Shown: positions 40,581-49,624 of the stretch, in pieces | Layout of the letters: each line of letters opens with the position of its first letter | Numbering within the stretch: the stretch's first letter is position 1 | Source of the DNA: JASHPR01 sp963808705 | GTDB lineage: Bacteria; Actinomycetota; Actinomycetes; Streptosporangiales; Streptosporangiaceae | Assembly (NCBI GenBank): GCA_963808705.1 | Contig: CAWEHB010000014.1 | Location: 124,001 to 188,000 of the forward strand | Reading direction: 5' to 3' | DNA: 64,000 nucleotides | Translations under genes and position numbers: made by a program | Notes under the pieces: model-generated | The model's input: only the letters and a program-made list of their open reading frames with translations | What the model was told of the DNA's origin: nothing | Databases searched by the model: none

Positions 40581-43500
40581 CTATCCGGCGGCCGGGTTGC
40601 TCGCCGAACCGGCCGAGGCGGGCGCCGACGCCGCCACCTGGTCGTCGCTGCCGACGATGAACCGGCGCGGCCAGGAGAGCACCGCCTCCAGCCAGCCGAC
40701 GATCCCCATCTCGCCCGCGGCCTGGCGCAACTGCCCGCGGTGGCTCACGCCGATCACCACCGCGGCCAGGTCATCGGCAAAGCCCCGCTGCTCGTCCTCG
40801 CCGAGCAGCACGGTCCAGGCCGGCTGCCGGTTACGGGCCAGTTCCATCGACAGCGGGTGCCGGCGCAGCCCGCTCACCCGCTGCCCGATCCGCAGGCCCG
40901 GCCGGTCGGCCAGGCCGTCCAGGGGGTAGTCGAGCGGCGGCGCCGGGGCGAACGGGTCGGGCTGGCCGTCGCCGAGCGGGCACACCCGCTCCACCTCGTG
41001 CAGCCATCGCAGCTGCGGGATCACCCAGTCGGCGCCGACCGGGGCCCCGGCCCCGGATCCCCCGTCGAGAAGCCGGAGCGCGGTGGCCGCGGCGGCCGCC
41101 CCCAGCCGCTGCGGGTCGTAAAAGGCCCGGACGGCCAGGGCCCGTCCACGCAGCGACCGGTCGACCGCCGTGGCCAGCAGGCACTCGCGCAGCCGCTGGT
41201 CCAGCTCGGCCCACCGGTTACGCAGCGAGGCCGGCACCACGGGCAGCGGCCGGTTGGTGAGGAACGCGAGGAGCAGCGCCTCGGTCCAGATCCGCAGCCA
41301 GGCGTCTTCCGGTGAGCCCGCGAGCAGGTCGGCCGCGCGCAGCTCGAGCAGGTTGCAGGCCCGGCCGGAGACGCAGGCCGGGCCGCAGGCCGCCGAGCGC
41401 CGGCCGCGGACCGGGACCGGCGGGCCGCCGGGGCCCGCGCCGTCCGGCGGCTGGCCGGCGCGGGGAACCCCCACGGGGAACTGCGCCCGCTCCCGGGCGC
41501 CGCCGAACGGGACCCGGATCCGCAGCGGCCGGTCCATCCCGTCCGCGAACACGGCCGCCACCCCCGGCCGCAGCGAGACCACCTGCCGCGACTGGTCCTC
41601 GTCCAGGTTCATGGCCGCGCCCACGACCTGCCGGTCGTCGGCCGCGGGCAGCCGGTGCAGCACCTTGAGCGCGGTGTTCTTCACCACGTCCGGGAGCAGC
41701 TTGGCCGGGATCTGCTCGACGACGATGATCCCCTCGCCGTAGGCGCGGATCTCGGCGAGCAGGCTCGCGAACAGCTCGACGGCGTGGGCGCTCGCGCCCT
41801 CCCGGCTGGCGCGCAGCAGCCGGTGCGCCTCCTCGATGACGATCACGTGGGTGAGCCCGTCGGCGGGCTCGGCGCGGGCGCGCAGCCGCAGGTGCTCCAC
41901 CAGCCTGATGATCAGCGTGCCGATCAGGAACGCCTTGTCCTCGTCGTTGGCGACGTCCTCGATGGCCAGCACCACGTGACGGCGCAGCAGCTCCGCGATG
42001 TCGGCCGGGTGCCCGCCCTCGAAGAACCGGCCCGCCGAGCCGGTCCGCAGCGAGCGCAGCCGCACGTCCACGAAGCCGCGGACATCGGCCTGCAGTTCCC
42101 GCCCGTAGCCGACGTCCTCGATCACCTCGAGGGCCGCGCGCTGCAGCTGGGCCAGGGTGGGGACGGCGGGCGGGGCGGGCGCGCCGGGCCGGCCGACGCC
42201 GGTCACCGGATCCCAGCCGCAGCCCTCGTAGGCCCGCTGCAGGGCCTGCGAGATGATCTGCGGGAACGGCTCCCGGGCGTCGAAGGCGGCCAGGAACAGC
42301 GCCCGCACCATGTCGATGTGGGCCTGCACCGGGTAACCGGGCTCGGGCTCCAGCGGGTTCACCGACAGTGGCACCGCCGCCGGATCGGACGGGTTGATCA
42401 GCGTCACCTGGCCGGCGCCCGCGATCCGGCCGGCCATGGCCGCGTACTCGGACTTGACCGGCTCGATCGCGAGCCACGGTATCCCGGCCCCGGTCAGCTG
42501 CTCCAGCAGGTGCCGGACCGTCTGCGACTTGCCCGCGCCGGTGGCCCCGGTGACGAACGCGTGCCGGTTCAAGGTGGCGAGCGGGACCCGGAACGTGCCG
42601 ACCTTGCGGTCCTGGCCGTCCAGGATCGCGCCGAGCTCGACGGACGCCTCGCCCCGGGCCCGGGCGGCCTCGCCGTTCGCCGTCTCGGCGCTGAGCTCGG
42701 TGCCGATCCAGGCCCTGGTCTCGCCGCCGGGCTCGCTGGTGGTCTCGCTGGTCACGTCGAAGCAGCCGGGCTCGAGCACCCGAACCCCGGGCACCTCGCC
42801 GCGCGGCAGCCCGGTGAGGGCGGCCAGGGCCCCGGCGGTGGCGGCGAACGGCACCTGCGCGCCGTCGACCGGGTCCGCGAGCTTGGCCGCGAGCGCGTCG
42901 GCCAGGTCGCGGGGCTCCTCGGCGCTGCGCAGCCGGTACGGATGCGCGGACAGGTCGACGGAGCCGACGAGCATCGGGGCGATCAGCCCCAGTTCCGCCT
43001 CGCTCGCCGCCCCGGCCAGCACCCGGACGTTCCACAGCCCGGCTTCCCGGAACGCGTCGAGCTCGGCCAGGCGACGCTCGGCGCGGCCGGCGTCGAACCG
43101 GGCGTGCTCCTCGTCGTAGCGCCGGAGCACGTTGAGCTGCGTGCGCAGCTCGTCGATCTCGGCGTCGATGAGGTCGGAGGGCTCGGCGACCACTAGCCAG
43201 CCGAACGGCCGGGACATGAGCGTCACCAGGGCCGACTCGAACAGCGTCGGGCGCCGATCCCCCGCCTCGTCGCCGTTGCGGCGCCCCTGGGGGCCGTAGG
43301 GGCCGCCGCGGCCCAGGTAGCCGCCGGCCAGGTCCCCGGCCGACTGCCCCAGGTCCCAGCCGAGCGACGACGGGGCCTGGCGGCCGGGGCAGGGCGCCCA
43401 GACCAGGCGGTCCAGGTCGGCGAGCAGCCCGCCCGGCATCGGCACGCCGCGGGCGCCCCACGGGAACAGCAGTTCCTTGGGCTCGAACGCCGCGGCCGGG

Positions 43501-43886
43501 TCGATGGTCCCGGCCGGCTCGACCGCCCGGTTCGGCCCGATGACCCGGCTCGGCTCAATGACCACGGGCGCGTCCAGATCGTGCCGCTCGGGGGGCCGGT
43601 CCGGCTGCGGCCGGGCCACGTGCACCGGCCCCAGGCGGGCCCGGTCCGCCACGCCCGGCTCGGGCAGCGGCCCGGCGTTGGTGATCAGCTCGAGGGGGGA
43701 CCCGCTGCCGCGCGACAGCCAGCCGGCCACGAACGGGCGGCGGTGCTGCGCGGCGTTCAGCACGGCGGGCAGGACCGAGGCGTAGTCTTGCTCCGCGGTG
43801 CCGCCGCGGCGGCCGTCGGCCATGATCGCCTGGACCCGGTACCACGGGCCGGCGGCACCTCCCCCGATACCAGACGCAGCGGCCAT
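40581..43886 (-). CDS. HerA/VirB4-like ATPase (DUF87-type)
   Basis: 1101 aa. The N-terminal 430 residues hold no catalytic motif but include a region with Asp/Glu-rich helices (LIDAEIDELRTQLNVLRRYDEEHARF). The ATPase core begins at HAFVTGATGAGKSQTV (Walker A near 446), with Walker B VIVIEEAHRLL near 681 and sensor/Q motif IIVVEQIPAKLLPDV. A C-terminal region has a possible Cys cluster (ACGPACVSGRACNL). It resembles HerA-type DNA translocases. ATG at 43886 is uncertain; 43823 is possible. Neighbours murT/gatD downstream do not explain its role. Confidence 0.82.
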   Translation of the reverse strand: MAAASGIGGGAAGPWYRVQAIMADGRRGGTAEQDYASVLPAVLNAAQHRRPFVAGWLSRGSGSPLELITNAGPLPEPGVADRARLGPVHVARPQPDRPPERHDLDAPVVIEPSRVIGPNRAVEPAGTIDPAAAFEPKELLFPWGARGVPMPGGLLADLDRLVWAPCPGRQAPSSLGWDLGQSAGDLAGGYLGRGGPYGPQGRRNGDEAGDRRPTLFESALVTLMSRPFGWLVVAEPSDLIDAEIDELRTQLNVLRRYDEEHARFDAGRAERRLAELDAFREAGLWNVRVLAGAASEAELGLIAPMLVGSVDLSAHPYRLRSAEEPRDLADALAAKLADPVDGAQVPFAATAGALAALTGLPRGEVPGVRVLEPGCFDVTSETTSEPGGETRAWIGTELSAETANGEAARARGEASVELGAILDGQDRKVGTFRVPLATLNRHAFVTGATGAGKSQTVRHLLEQLTGAGIPWLAIEPVKSEYAAMAGRIAGAGQVTLINPSDPAAVPLSVNPLEPEPGYPVQAHIDMVRALFLAAFDAREPFPQIISQALQRAYEGCGWDPVTGVGRPGAPAPPAVPTLAQLQRAALEVIEDVGYGRELQADVRGFVDVRLRSLRTGSAGRFFEGGHPADIAELLRRHVVLAIEDVANDEDKAFLIGTLIIRLVEHLRLRARAEPADGLTHVIVIEEAHRLLRASREGASAHAVELFASLLAEIRAYGEGIIVVEQIPAKLLPDVVKNTALKVLHRLPAADDRQVVGAAMNLDEDQSRQVVSLRPGVAAVFADGMDRPLRIRVPFGGARERAQFPVGVPRAGQPPDGAGPGGPPVPVRGRRSAACGPACVSGRACNLLELRAADLLAGSPEDAWLRIWTEALLLAFLTNRPLPVVPASLRNRWAELDQRLRECLLATAVDRSLRGRALAVRAFYDPQRLGAAAAATALRLLDGGSGAGAPVGADWVIPQLRWLHEVERVCPLGDGQPDPFAPAPPLDYPLDGLADRPGLRIGQRVSGLRRHPLSMELARNRQPAWTVLLGEDEQRGFADDLAAVVIGVSHRGQLRQAAGEMGIVGWLEAVLSWPRRFIVGSDDQVAASAPASAGSASNPAAG

Positions 43887-43973
43887 ATGGCCGTGCTTAC
43901 CAGGCTGCGGGCCTGGCTGCCACCGGTTGCCGCGGATACGCCGAGGTTTGGTACCGCGCGAGATGATGCGCTC

Positions 43974-44159
43974 ATGACAGCCGACGAGGACCGGATACGG
44001 GGGATGATCAGGTCCTCCGCGTGGCTGATGCGGGTCCTGGCGACCGTGCGCGACGCCGGGCTGCCCGACGCGTGGGTGGGGGGGCCGGGTGCGGGTCATC
44101 CCGCCTTGACCGACGGCCGGACAGGGCTGCCAGGCCGGGGACCGGGGTCTTACAGTTAG
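43974..44159 (+). pseudogene. Truncated nucleotidyltransferase-family remnant
   Basis: 61-codon frame. MTADEDRIRGMIRSSAWLMR continuing to VRDAGLPDAWVGG matches the start of the nucleotidyltransferase family (DUF925-like: short helix pair, then a VGAGAVRN active-site loop). After DAWVGG homology stops at a G-run (gtgggggggcc, about 44076-44086) and the rest is out of character. About 40 of the usual 180-200 residues remain, immediately before the DUF1707 gene. Probably a deletion remnant with frameshift. Confidence 0.65.
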
Positions 44160-44163
44160 CTGC

Positions 44164-44820
44164 ATGGTGGACGGGACGTCACCGGCGGAGCGCGGAGCGG
44201 AGCCGGCGAAGCCAAGCCAGCTGAGAGCCTCGCACCAGGACCGGGACCGGGTCGTGGAGATCCTGCGGGTGGCCGCGGGCGACGGCCGGCTGACCCCGGA
44301 GGAACTCGACGAGCGGCTGGAGGCCGCGCTGACCGCGCGCACCTACGCCGAGCTGGCCGTGCTGACCACGGACCTGCCCGCCGCGGGCTCGGCGGCCGGC
44401 GTGGCGGCGGTCGAGCCCAAGGACATGGTCCGGATCGACTGCGGCAGCGGCCACGCCAAGCGCGACGGGCGCTGGGTGGTGCCGCGCCGGATGGAGGTGC
44501 GGGTGACCAGCGGCAGCGTCAGGCTGGACTTCACCGAGGCGGCCATCACCCAGCCGTCGCTGCGGATCGACGCCGACGTGCGCAGCGGGCACCTCACGCT
44601 GGTCACCAAGCCCGGCATCGTGGTGGACGCCGATGAGGTCGGGGTCCGCAGCGGCCAGGTGAAGATCAGGGAGCCGTGGGGTCACGACGTGCCGGTCACG
44701 CTGCGCATCGAGCTGGCCGGCCAGGTCCGCAGCGGCAGCGTCACGGCCCGCCCGCCGCGCCGGACGTTCTGGCAGTGGCTGACGCGGCGGTCCCGGCCGT
44801 ACCAGGTGGCGTCACGGTAA
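44164..44820 (+). CDS. DUF1707 domain-containing protein
   Basis: 218 aa. An N-terminal DUF1707 motif (LRASHQDRDRVVEILRVAAGDGRLTPEELDERLEAAL and TYAELAVLTTDLP) is followed by a beta-rich region with SGSVRLDF, VRSGHLTLV and RSGQVKI repeats, which resembles a bactofilin/adhesin-like right-handed helix. No membrane helix or signal. Function unknown, common in actinomycetes. ATG at 44164; convergent with the MBL hydrolase. Confidence 0.85.
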   Translation: MVDGTSPAERGAEPAKPSQLRASHQDRDRVVEILRVAAGDGRLTPEELDERLEAALTARTYAELAVLTTDLPAAGSAAGVAAVEPKDMVRIDCGSGHAKRDGRWVVPRRMEVRVTSGSVRLDFTEAAITQPSLRIDADVRSGHLTLVTKPGIVVDADEVGVRSGQVKIREPWGHDVPVTLRIELAGQVRSGSVTARPPRRTFWQWLTRRSRPYQVASR

Positions 44821-44824
44821 GAAC

Positions 44825-45586
44825 TCAGACGCGCAGGACCAGCCCGTCGCGGGCGGTCTCGAAGCGGACCTCGTCCAGGTGGTCGAGCATGTCGGCCGAC
44901 ATGTGGGTGAGCACGGTGCGCCGGCTCGCCAGCCGCCCGGCGTGCGCGACCAGGTCCGCGTGCCGCAGGTGGTACGGGACGTCCTTGACGCGGTAGTAGG
45001 CCTCGGCGATCAGCAGGTCCGCCCCGGCCGCCACCTCGACGAGGGCGTCGGTCCAGGCCGTGTCGCCCGTGTAGCCGATCACGGTGGCGCCGAAGGCGAG
45101 CCGCAGCGCCAGGGCCGGCCCGTCGTCGCCGCTCGGGTGATCGGCCGGGAACGCCGCGGCCCGCACGCCCGCGGCGGTGATCGTGTCCCCGGGCCGCAGT
45201 TCCGCGGTGTCCACGGCGAACCGGCGCCGGACCCCGGAGGAGCCGGGGAACATGCACTCCATGAGCCCGGCCAGCCGCCGGGCGGTCCCGGCCGGCCCGA
45301 TCACCGTCAGCGGGCTGGTCCGGCCGGCGAACTGCGCGTTCAGGATCAGGAACGGGATCCCGCCGAAATGGTCCCCGTGCAGGTGGGACACGAACACCGC
45401 GGCGATCTCGCCGGGGTCGAGCCCGCAGCGCCGCAGCGCGGGCAGCGAGGTCGCGCCGCAGTCCAGCAGCACCGGCGCGGCGCCGCCCGGGCCCCGCAGG
45501 TGGATGCAGGCCTGGTGCCGGCCGCCGCTGCCGAACGCGTCGCCGGAGCCGGCGAACGTGACCGTGACCGGCCCGGGGGAGCTCAC
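44825..45586 (-). CDS. MBL-fold hydrolase (RNase Z-like)
   Basis: 253 aa metallo-beta-lactamase fold enzyme. VFVSHLHGDHFGGIPFLI is the metal site, with a second His in FPADHPSGDD and Asp in YTGDTAW. The sequence resembles ribonuclease Z and other MBL phosphodiesterases, but the exosite loop of tRNase Z is not obvious. GTG at 45586 chosen because upstream codons are atypical. Neighbours give no clue. Confidence 0.82.
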   Translation of the reverse strand: MSSPGPVTVTFAGSGDAFGSGGRHQACIHLRGPGGAAPVLLDCGATSLPALRRCGLDPGEIAAVFVSHLHGDHFGGIPFLILNAQFAGRTSPLTVIGPAGTARRLAGLMECMFPGSSGVRRRFAVDTAELRPGDTITAAGVRAAAFPADHPSGDDGPALALRLAFGATVIGYTGDTAWTDALVEVAAGADLLIAEAYYRVKDVPYHLRHADLVAHAGRLASRRTVLTHMSADMLDHLDEVRFETARDGLVLRV

Positions 45587-45644
45587 GTACCTATTCTGGG
45601 CCGAGCGCAGCATAAATCCGCAAACAGAAGTATGCCCGGGCGCC

Positions 45645-47912
45645 TCAGCGCGGCTTGCGCCAGTCCAGGCGCTCGGGCGGCGGGCCGAGGTTGGGCGGCG
45701 GCTCCGGGCCGGACGGCGCGCCCGGGCCGGCCTCGGGCGGCAGCGCGGCGTCCGGGCCGTCCGGGTACCCGGGCCCCGCTGCCGCCGCGTCCGGCCCGTG
45801 CCCAGGCCCCCCCGCTGCCGCCGGCTCCGGCCCGTCCGCGTGCCCAGGCCCCCCCGCTGCCGCCGGCTCCGGCCCGTCCGCGTGCCCAGGCCCCCCCGCT
45901 GCCGTCGCGTTCAGGACCTCCTCCAGGCTGAGCAGGGTGGACGTGCGCAGCCCGATGATCGCGGGATTGGCGTCCGCGAGCACCACCCGGCGCCCCTCCG
46001 GCGATGCGTAGCTGACGATCACCGCGCTCGGCGGCAGCTGCTGCAGCTCGTGCGGCTCGACGAGGAACTCCCGCGACCGTTGCGCGGTGCGGGCGGTCGA
46101 GGAGCTGGTGCCCAGCGCGGTCGAGGTGCTGATCCCCCATGCGGTGCTCGAGCTGATGCCCTCGGTGACCGACCGCGAGTCGGACGTGCCGTGCGACCGG
46201 CTGGAGTCGCTGCTCCGCGACCCGGTGACGTGGCCGAACGGCGCGAACGCGTCCTGGCGGGCGCGGCCGCGGCCGCTGCTGTTCCCCTGGCTGTCGCTGA
46301 CCGAGGCGGTGTCGGCCACCGAGTCGGCCGTGCCGACGGTGCTGGTATAGGCGTCCCCGGCGGTGTCGGTGACGGACGTCCCGACGGTGTCGGTGAGCTG
46401 GCTGATCACGAAACGGTGCTCGGTGCCGATCTGCTCGCTCGCCACCCGGGCGTCCTCGGCGTTGCCGAGCCGCATGAACGCGACCGCGGCGTTGCCCCGG
46501 CCGAGCCGCTCCCGGACGTGACCGGGGATCGAGCGGTACCCGACGACCAGCCCGGTGCCGGAGATCTCGCAGGCGTCGGTGAGCCGGTCGAGCACGTCGG
46601 CGCCGAGCTTGTCGGCGCCGAGAACGCACAGGGTCTGCTCCCACCGCCGGCCCGCCGGCGCCTGCCGCAGCATGTGGGTGAGGGTCACCGTCAGGTACGT
46701 GCCGAGCACCCGGTTGCCCAGCGCCCCGGCCCGCCGGTCCAGCCACGCGACCCGGAGCCTGCTCGGCGGGAGCGCCGTCGTGCCCGACCCGAGCTGCTCC
46801 AGCTTGCGCAGCCGGGACTCGATCGCCCACGCCCGCTCGATCACCACCCGGTCCGCGGCGCCGCGGCCGAACAGGGTGGTCACGCGCTCCAGCTGGCCGG
46901 CGGTCAGCAGCCCGGCCCGCAGGTCCTCGCGCGGGTCGCCGACCTGGGCCAGCATCCGCAGCGCCGCCGTGACCTGGGCGATGCTCGCCGAATCGCCGAG
47001 CACGCCGAGCACCCGGTCCAGGATCGAATGGTCAACCGGGACCGACGTGGCCGAGCCGCCCGCCCCGCCCGGGGCGCCGCCGCCCGGCTCGTCACAGGCG
47101 GCGACGGTCGCGGCCAGCACGTCGGCCAGGGCGCCGGCGCCGAGCCCGGTGCCGAGGTCGAGCCGGGGCAGGTCGCCGGGCATGACCCAGACCAGCGGCT
47201 CGATCCCGGCCCGGCGGGCGACCGCGATCAGGTCATGAGCGACCGCGCCCTCGGTGAGGTCGAGCACGGTGACGTCACCGCCCGCGGACAGGCGCGGCGC
47301 GGCGATCATGGTGAGCAGCGCGGACCAGCCGGCCAGGGTCCCGCCGGCCACGTCCACCCGGTCGATCTGGCCGGGCAGCGACACCGCGTACCACTGCGTC
47401 TGCCGGTCGAACGCCTCGCGGCGCGACTCCCACGCGCGGACCTGCCGGGCGTGCTGCTCCTGGCGGGCCGCCAGCCGCCTGCGCTGCACGGCGCGGATCT
47501 TCTCCACCCGGTCCTGCTCGGCCGCGATCCGCTCCCGCAGGGTCCGCTCGTCGCGGCGGATGGCGCGCCCGCTGGCCGCCGCGGCGGCCAGGCCGGCGGC
47601 CGCGCCGACCCCGGTGAGCGCCGCGTTCAGCAGCCCGGTCACGCCGAGCGCGAGCACCAGGCAGGTCGCGGCCGCCGCGGCCGCGAAGGTCACCTTGAGC
47701 GGCCGGGTCAGCCGCCCGTCCTCACGCCGCTGCGCGTCCACCCAGCCCTGGTTGAGCTGCTCCGTGGCGGGCGGCGCCGGCCGGCGCGGCACCGGGCCGG
47801 GGTCAGGGTGCAGCGGCGCGTACTGCCAGCCGACGTACACCCGGTCCGGCCGGATCACGGCTCGCCGCGGCGGCGGGGTGATAGCGGGGCGGTACCCCGT
47901 GGGCACGCTCAC
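45645..47912 (-). CDS. Membrane protein resembling a type IV coupling ATPase without P-loop
   Basis: 755 aa. Two membrane helices near residues 73-115, then a long Arg/Glu helix (RRDERTLRERIAAEQDR), then RecA-like pieces: DVTVLDLTEG, a segment starting LRVAWLDRRAGALGNRVLG, LCVLGADKLGADVLDRLTDACEISGTGL and AFMRLGNAEDARVASEQIGTEHRFVISQL. No GxxxxGK[ST] motif exists anywhere. It is followed by about 100 Ser/Thr-rich residues and a repeat-rich acidic Pro/Gly C-terminus (AAAGGPGHADGPEP). GTG at 47912 overlaps the upstream gene stop (GTGA). Probably a scaffold or regulator rather than an ATPase. Confidence 0.7.
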   Translation of the reverse strand: MSVPTGYRPAITPPPRRAVIRPDRVYVGWQYAPLHPDPGPVPRRPAPPATEQLNQGWVDAQRREDGRLTRPLKVTFAAAAAATCLVLALGVTGLLNAALTGVGAAAGLAAAAASGRAIRRDERTLRERIAAEQDRVEKIRAVQRRRLAARQEQHARQVRAWESRREAFDRQTQWYAVSLPGQIDRVDVAGGTLAGWSALLTMIAAPRLSAGGDVTVLDLTEGAVAHDLIAVARRAGIEPLVWVMPGDLPRLDLGTGLGAGALADVLAATVAACDEPGGGAPGGAGGSATSVPVDHSILDRVLGVLGDSASIAQVTAALRMLAQVGDPREDLRAGLLTAGQLERVTTLFGRGAADRVVIERAWAIESRLRKLEQLGSGTTALPPSRLRVAWLDRRAGALGNRVLGTYLTVTLTHMLRQAPAGRRWEQTLCVLGADKLGADVLDRLTDACEISGTGLVVGYRSIPGHVRERLGRGNAAVAFMRLGNAEDARVASEQIGTEHRFVISQLTDTVGTSVTDTAGDAYTSTVGTADSVADTASVSDSQGNSSGRGRARQDAFAPFGHVTGSRSSDSSRSHGTSDSRSVTEGISSSTAWGISTSTALGTSSSTARTAQRSREFLVEPHELQQLPPSAVIVSYASPEGRRVVLADANPAIIGLRTSTLLSLEEVLNATAAGGPGHADGPEPAAAGGPGHADGPEPAAAGGPGHGPDAAAAGPGYPDGPDAALPPEAGPGAPSGPEPPPNLGPPPERLDWRKPR
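45804..45905. repeat. In-frame 42-bp repeat, about 2.4 copies
   Basis: A 42-bp unit (ccccccc gctgccgccggctccggcc and onward) repeats nearly exactly and encodes AAAGGPGHADGPEP units near the C-terminus of the 755-aa protein. Confidence 0.9.
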
Positions 47913-49618
47913 GAAGGCTTCTCACCCGCCCGGGACGGGACGTGCCGGCAGTACGGCAGCATCCTTTCCTGCGGCCCCCTGGCCAGCAGCGCGAACGCGT
48001 TCCCGGCGCTGGCCCCGGTCCCGGCGCTGGCCCCGGTCCCGGTCCCGCCGGTGAACCGGTCGACCAGCGCCGGACCGACGGGCCCGCGCGCGACCAGGAC
48101 GTCGACCTGGCCGGCCAGGTGATCCGCGACCGCCGCGGACGTCGTGCCGAGCACCACGCCCATCCCCGCGCCCCGACCCTGCGCGACCAGCTCAGCCACC
48201 ACCTGCTGCCCCAGGACCTCACAGCCGTTGATCCAGGCCAGGCTATCCCCCGGCACCGCCATTCCGCGCAGCTCGCCGCACACGGCCATCAGGTCCGCGG
48301 TGACCAGCCCGGCGATCATCGCGGCGGCGTGGGCGTCGGCGCCGGGGTCCAGCGAGAACACGGTGACCCCTCGTTCCCGGACCGTCTGGCCCAGGCTGAT
48401 CCGGGCGCCCGGCGGTCCTGACTGCAGCCAGTGACCCAGCTCCGACGCCCGCAGCCTCGGCAGCTGGGCCGCGGGCGCGGCCACCGTGGCCGGATCGGCC
48501 TGCAGCAGGCTGGCGGACACGCTGGCCCGGTCGGCCAGCACCTCGCGGCGCGGATGATAGGCCGGGATCAGCGTCGCGCGCTGGCGCAGCCCGTCCGGGG
48601 TCAGCAGGCGGACGAGGTCGTCGAGCACCGGCACCCGGCGGTCACGGGGGGCGGCCGCCTGCACGGCCAGCGCGTCGGTCAGGTACGCGGCGCAGGATCG
48701 GCGCTGCTGGTCGCCGACGCCGGCCCAATCGATCATGGCCATGACCAGCGCGGCGGCGCGGGCCGGATCGCCGCCGCGCACCGGCTCGTAGTATCCCGGC
48801 CCGGCCGGGCCGAAGCGGTGCAGCGGCGCGCCCGGCTCCAGGCACCCGGCGGCCAGCGCCTCGGCCAGCCACGGTGACCCGGTCAGGTCGATCACGATCA
48901 CCGGCTTGCGGCGCCTGATCGCGGCGTGGGCCATCGTGTAGCCGCTCTCGGTCAGGCCGTCATCCCCGGCCGGCACCGTCTCGGCCGGGTCGGCGCACAG
49001 CACGCCGCCCTCAGCCTCCCGCCAGGAGACCTCGGCCGGGTGCCCGGTGGCCACGTCCACGCCGACGCGGCAGCCGTCCCGGCTGACGACGCCGCCCGAC
49101 CTGAGCGAGGCCGTCGTCATCCGCCGCCGCGCGGCCACGATCAGGCCGGTACGCCAGGCGCGCCCGCCCTCCATCCGTCGCTGCAGCCAGCTCAGCCCGT
49201 AGACCTCCGCGGAGGCCAGGATCAGCGCGAGCGGAAACTGCTCCGGCAGCCAGTGCGCCAGGCCCGCGTAGGCACCTAGCGGGCGGAGCAGGTGCCCGGG
49301 ATACCTGTCGATGCCGCCCAGGTAGGTCAGCACCTGCCGCGGCCCGGCCGTCAGGCCGGCCACGGCGCGCGAGGGCCCGATCGCGAGCGCCCATACCGCC
49401 CCGACGCCGGCCGGAACCGCGAGCCACTGCGGCCGCCACCGGCTGACCCGGTCGACCACGTACATGATCACCGCGAGCACCAGCGTCAGCTGCCCCAGCA
49501 GCAGGTGCGTCAGCACCGCGGCCACGGCCAGGACGGCAGTTAACTCACGGTGGCGCGGTGCATCCCTCGGGACCGGAACCCGCGGACGCGGCGGTGCGCG
49601 ATCTGCGAAGTACGACAT
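47909..49618 (-). CDS. VirD4/TraD-like membrane protein with degenerate ATPase motifs
   Basis: 569 aa. About four N-terminal membrane helices (LTAVLAVAAVLTHLLLGQL, LTLVLAVIMYVV, WLAVPAGVGAVWALAI, FPLALILASAEVYGL), then a soluble region that follows the coupling-protein plan: strand GGVLCAD, expected P-loop position replaced by AGDDGLTESGYTM, then VIVIDLTGSPWLA, VTVFSLDPGADAHAAAMIAGLVTADLM, and WINGCEVLG in place of the Walker B DE motif. So it is a TraD-like fold without visible ATP-binding signature. Co-transcribed with the 755-aa gene (GTGA overlap) and 6 bp after the GntR gene. Confidence 0.72.
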   Translation of the reverse strand: MSYFADRAPPRPRVPVPRDAPRHRELTAVLAVAAVLTHLLLGQLTLVLAVIMYVVDRVSRWRPQWLAVPAGVGAVWALAIGPSRAVAGLTAGPRQVLTYLGGIDRYPGHLLRPLGAYAGLAHWLPEQFPLALILASAEVYGLSWLQRRMEGGRAWRTGLIVAARRRMTTASLRSGGVVSRDGCRVGVDVATGHPAEVSWREAEGGVLCADPAETVPAGDDGLTESGYTMAHAAIRRRKPVIVIDLTGSPWLAEALAAGCLEPGAPLHRFGPAGPGYYEPVRGGDPARAAALVMAMIDWAGVGDQQRRSCAAYLTDALAVQAAAPRDRRVPVLDDLVRLLTPDGLRQRATLIPAYHPRREVLADRASVSASLLQADPATVAAPAAQLPRLRASELGHWLQSGPPGARISLGQTVRERGVTVFSLDPGADAHAAAMIAGLVTADLMAVCGELRGMAVPGDSLAWINGCEVLGQQVVAELVAQGRGAGMGVVLGTTSAAVADHLAGQVDVLVARGPVGPALVDRFTGGTGTGASAGTGASAGNAFALLARGPQERMLPYCRHVPSRAGEKPS

Positions 49619-49624
49619 ATGGGA

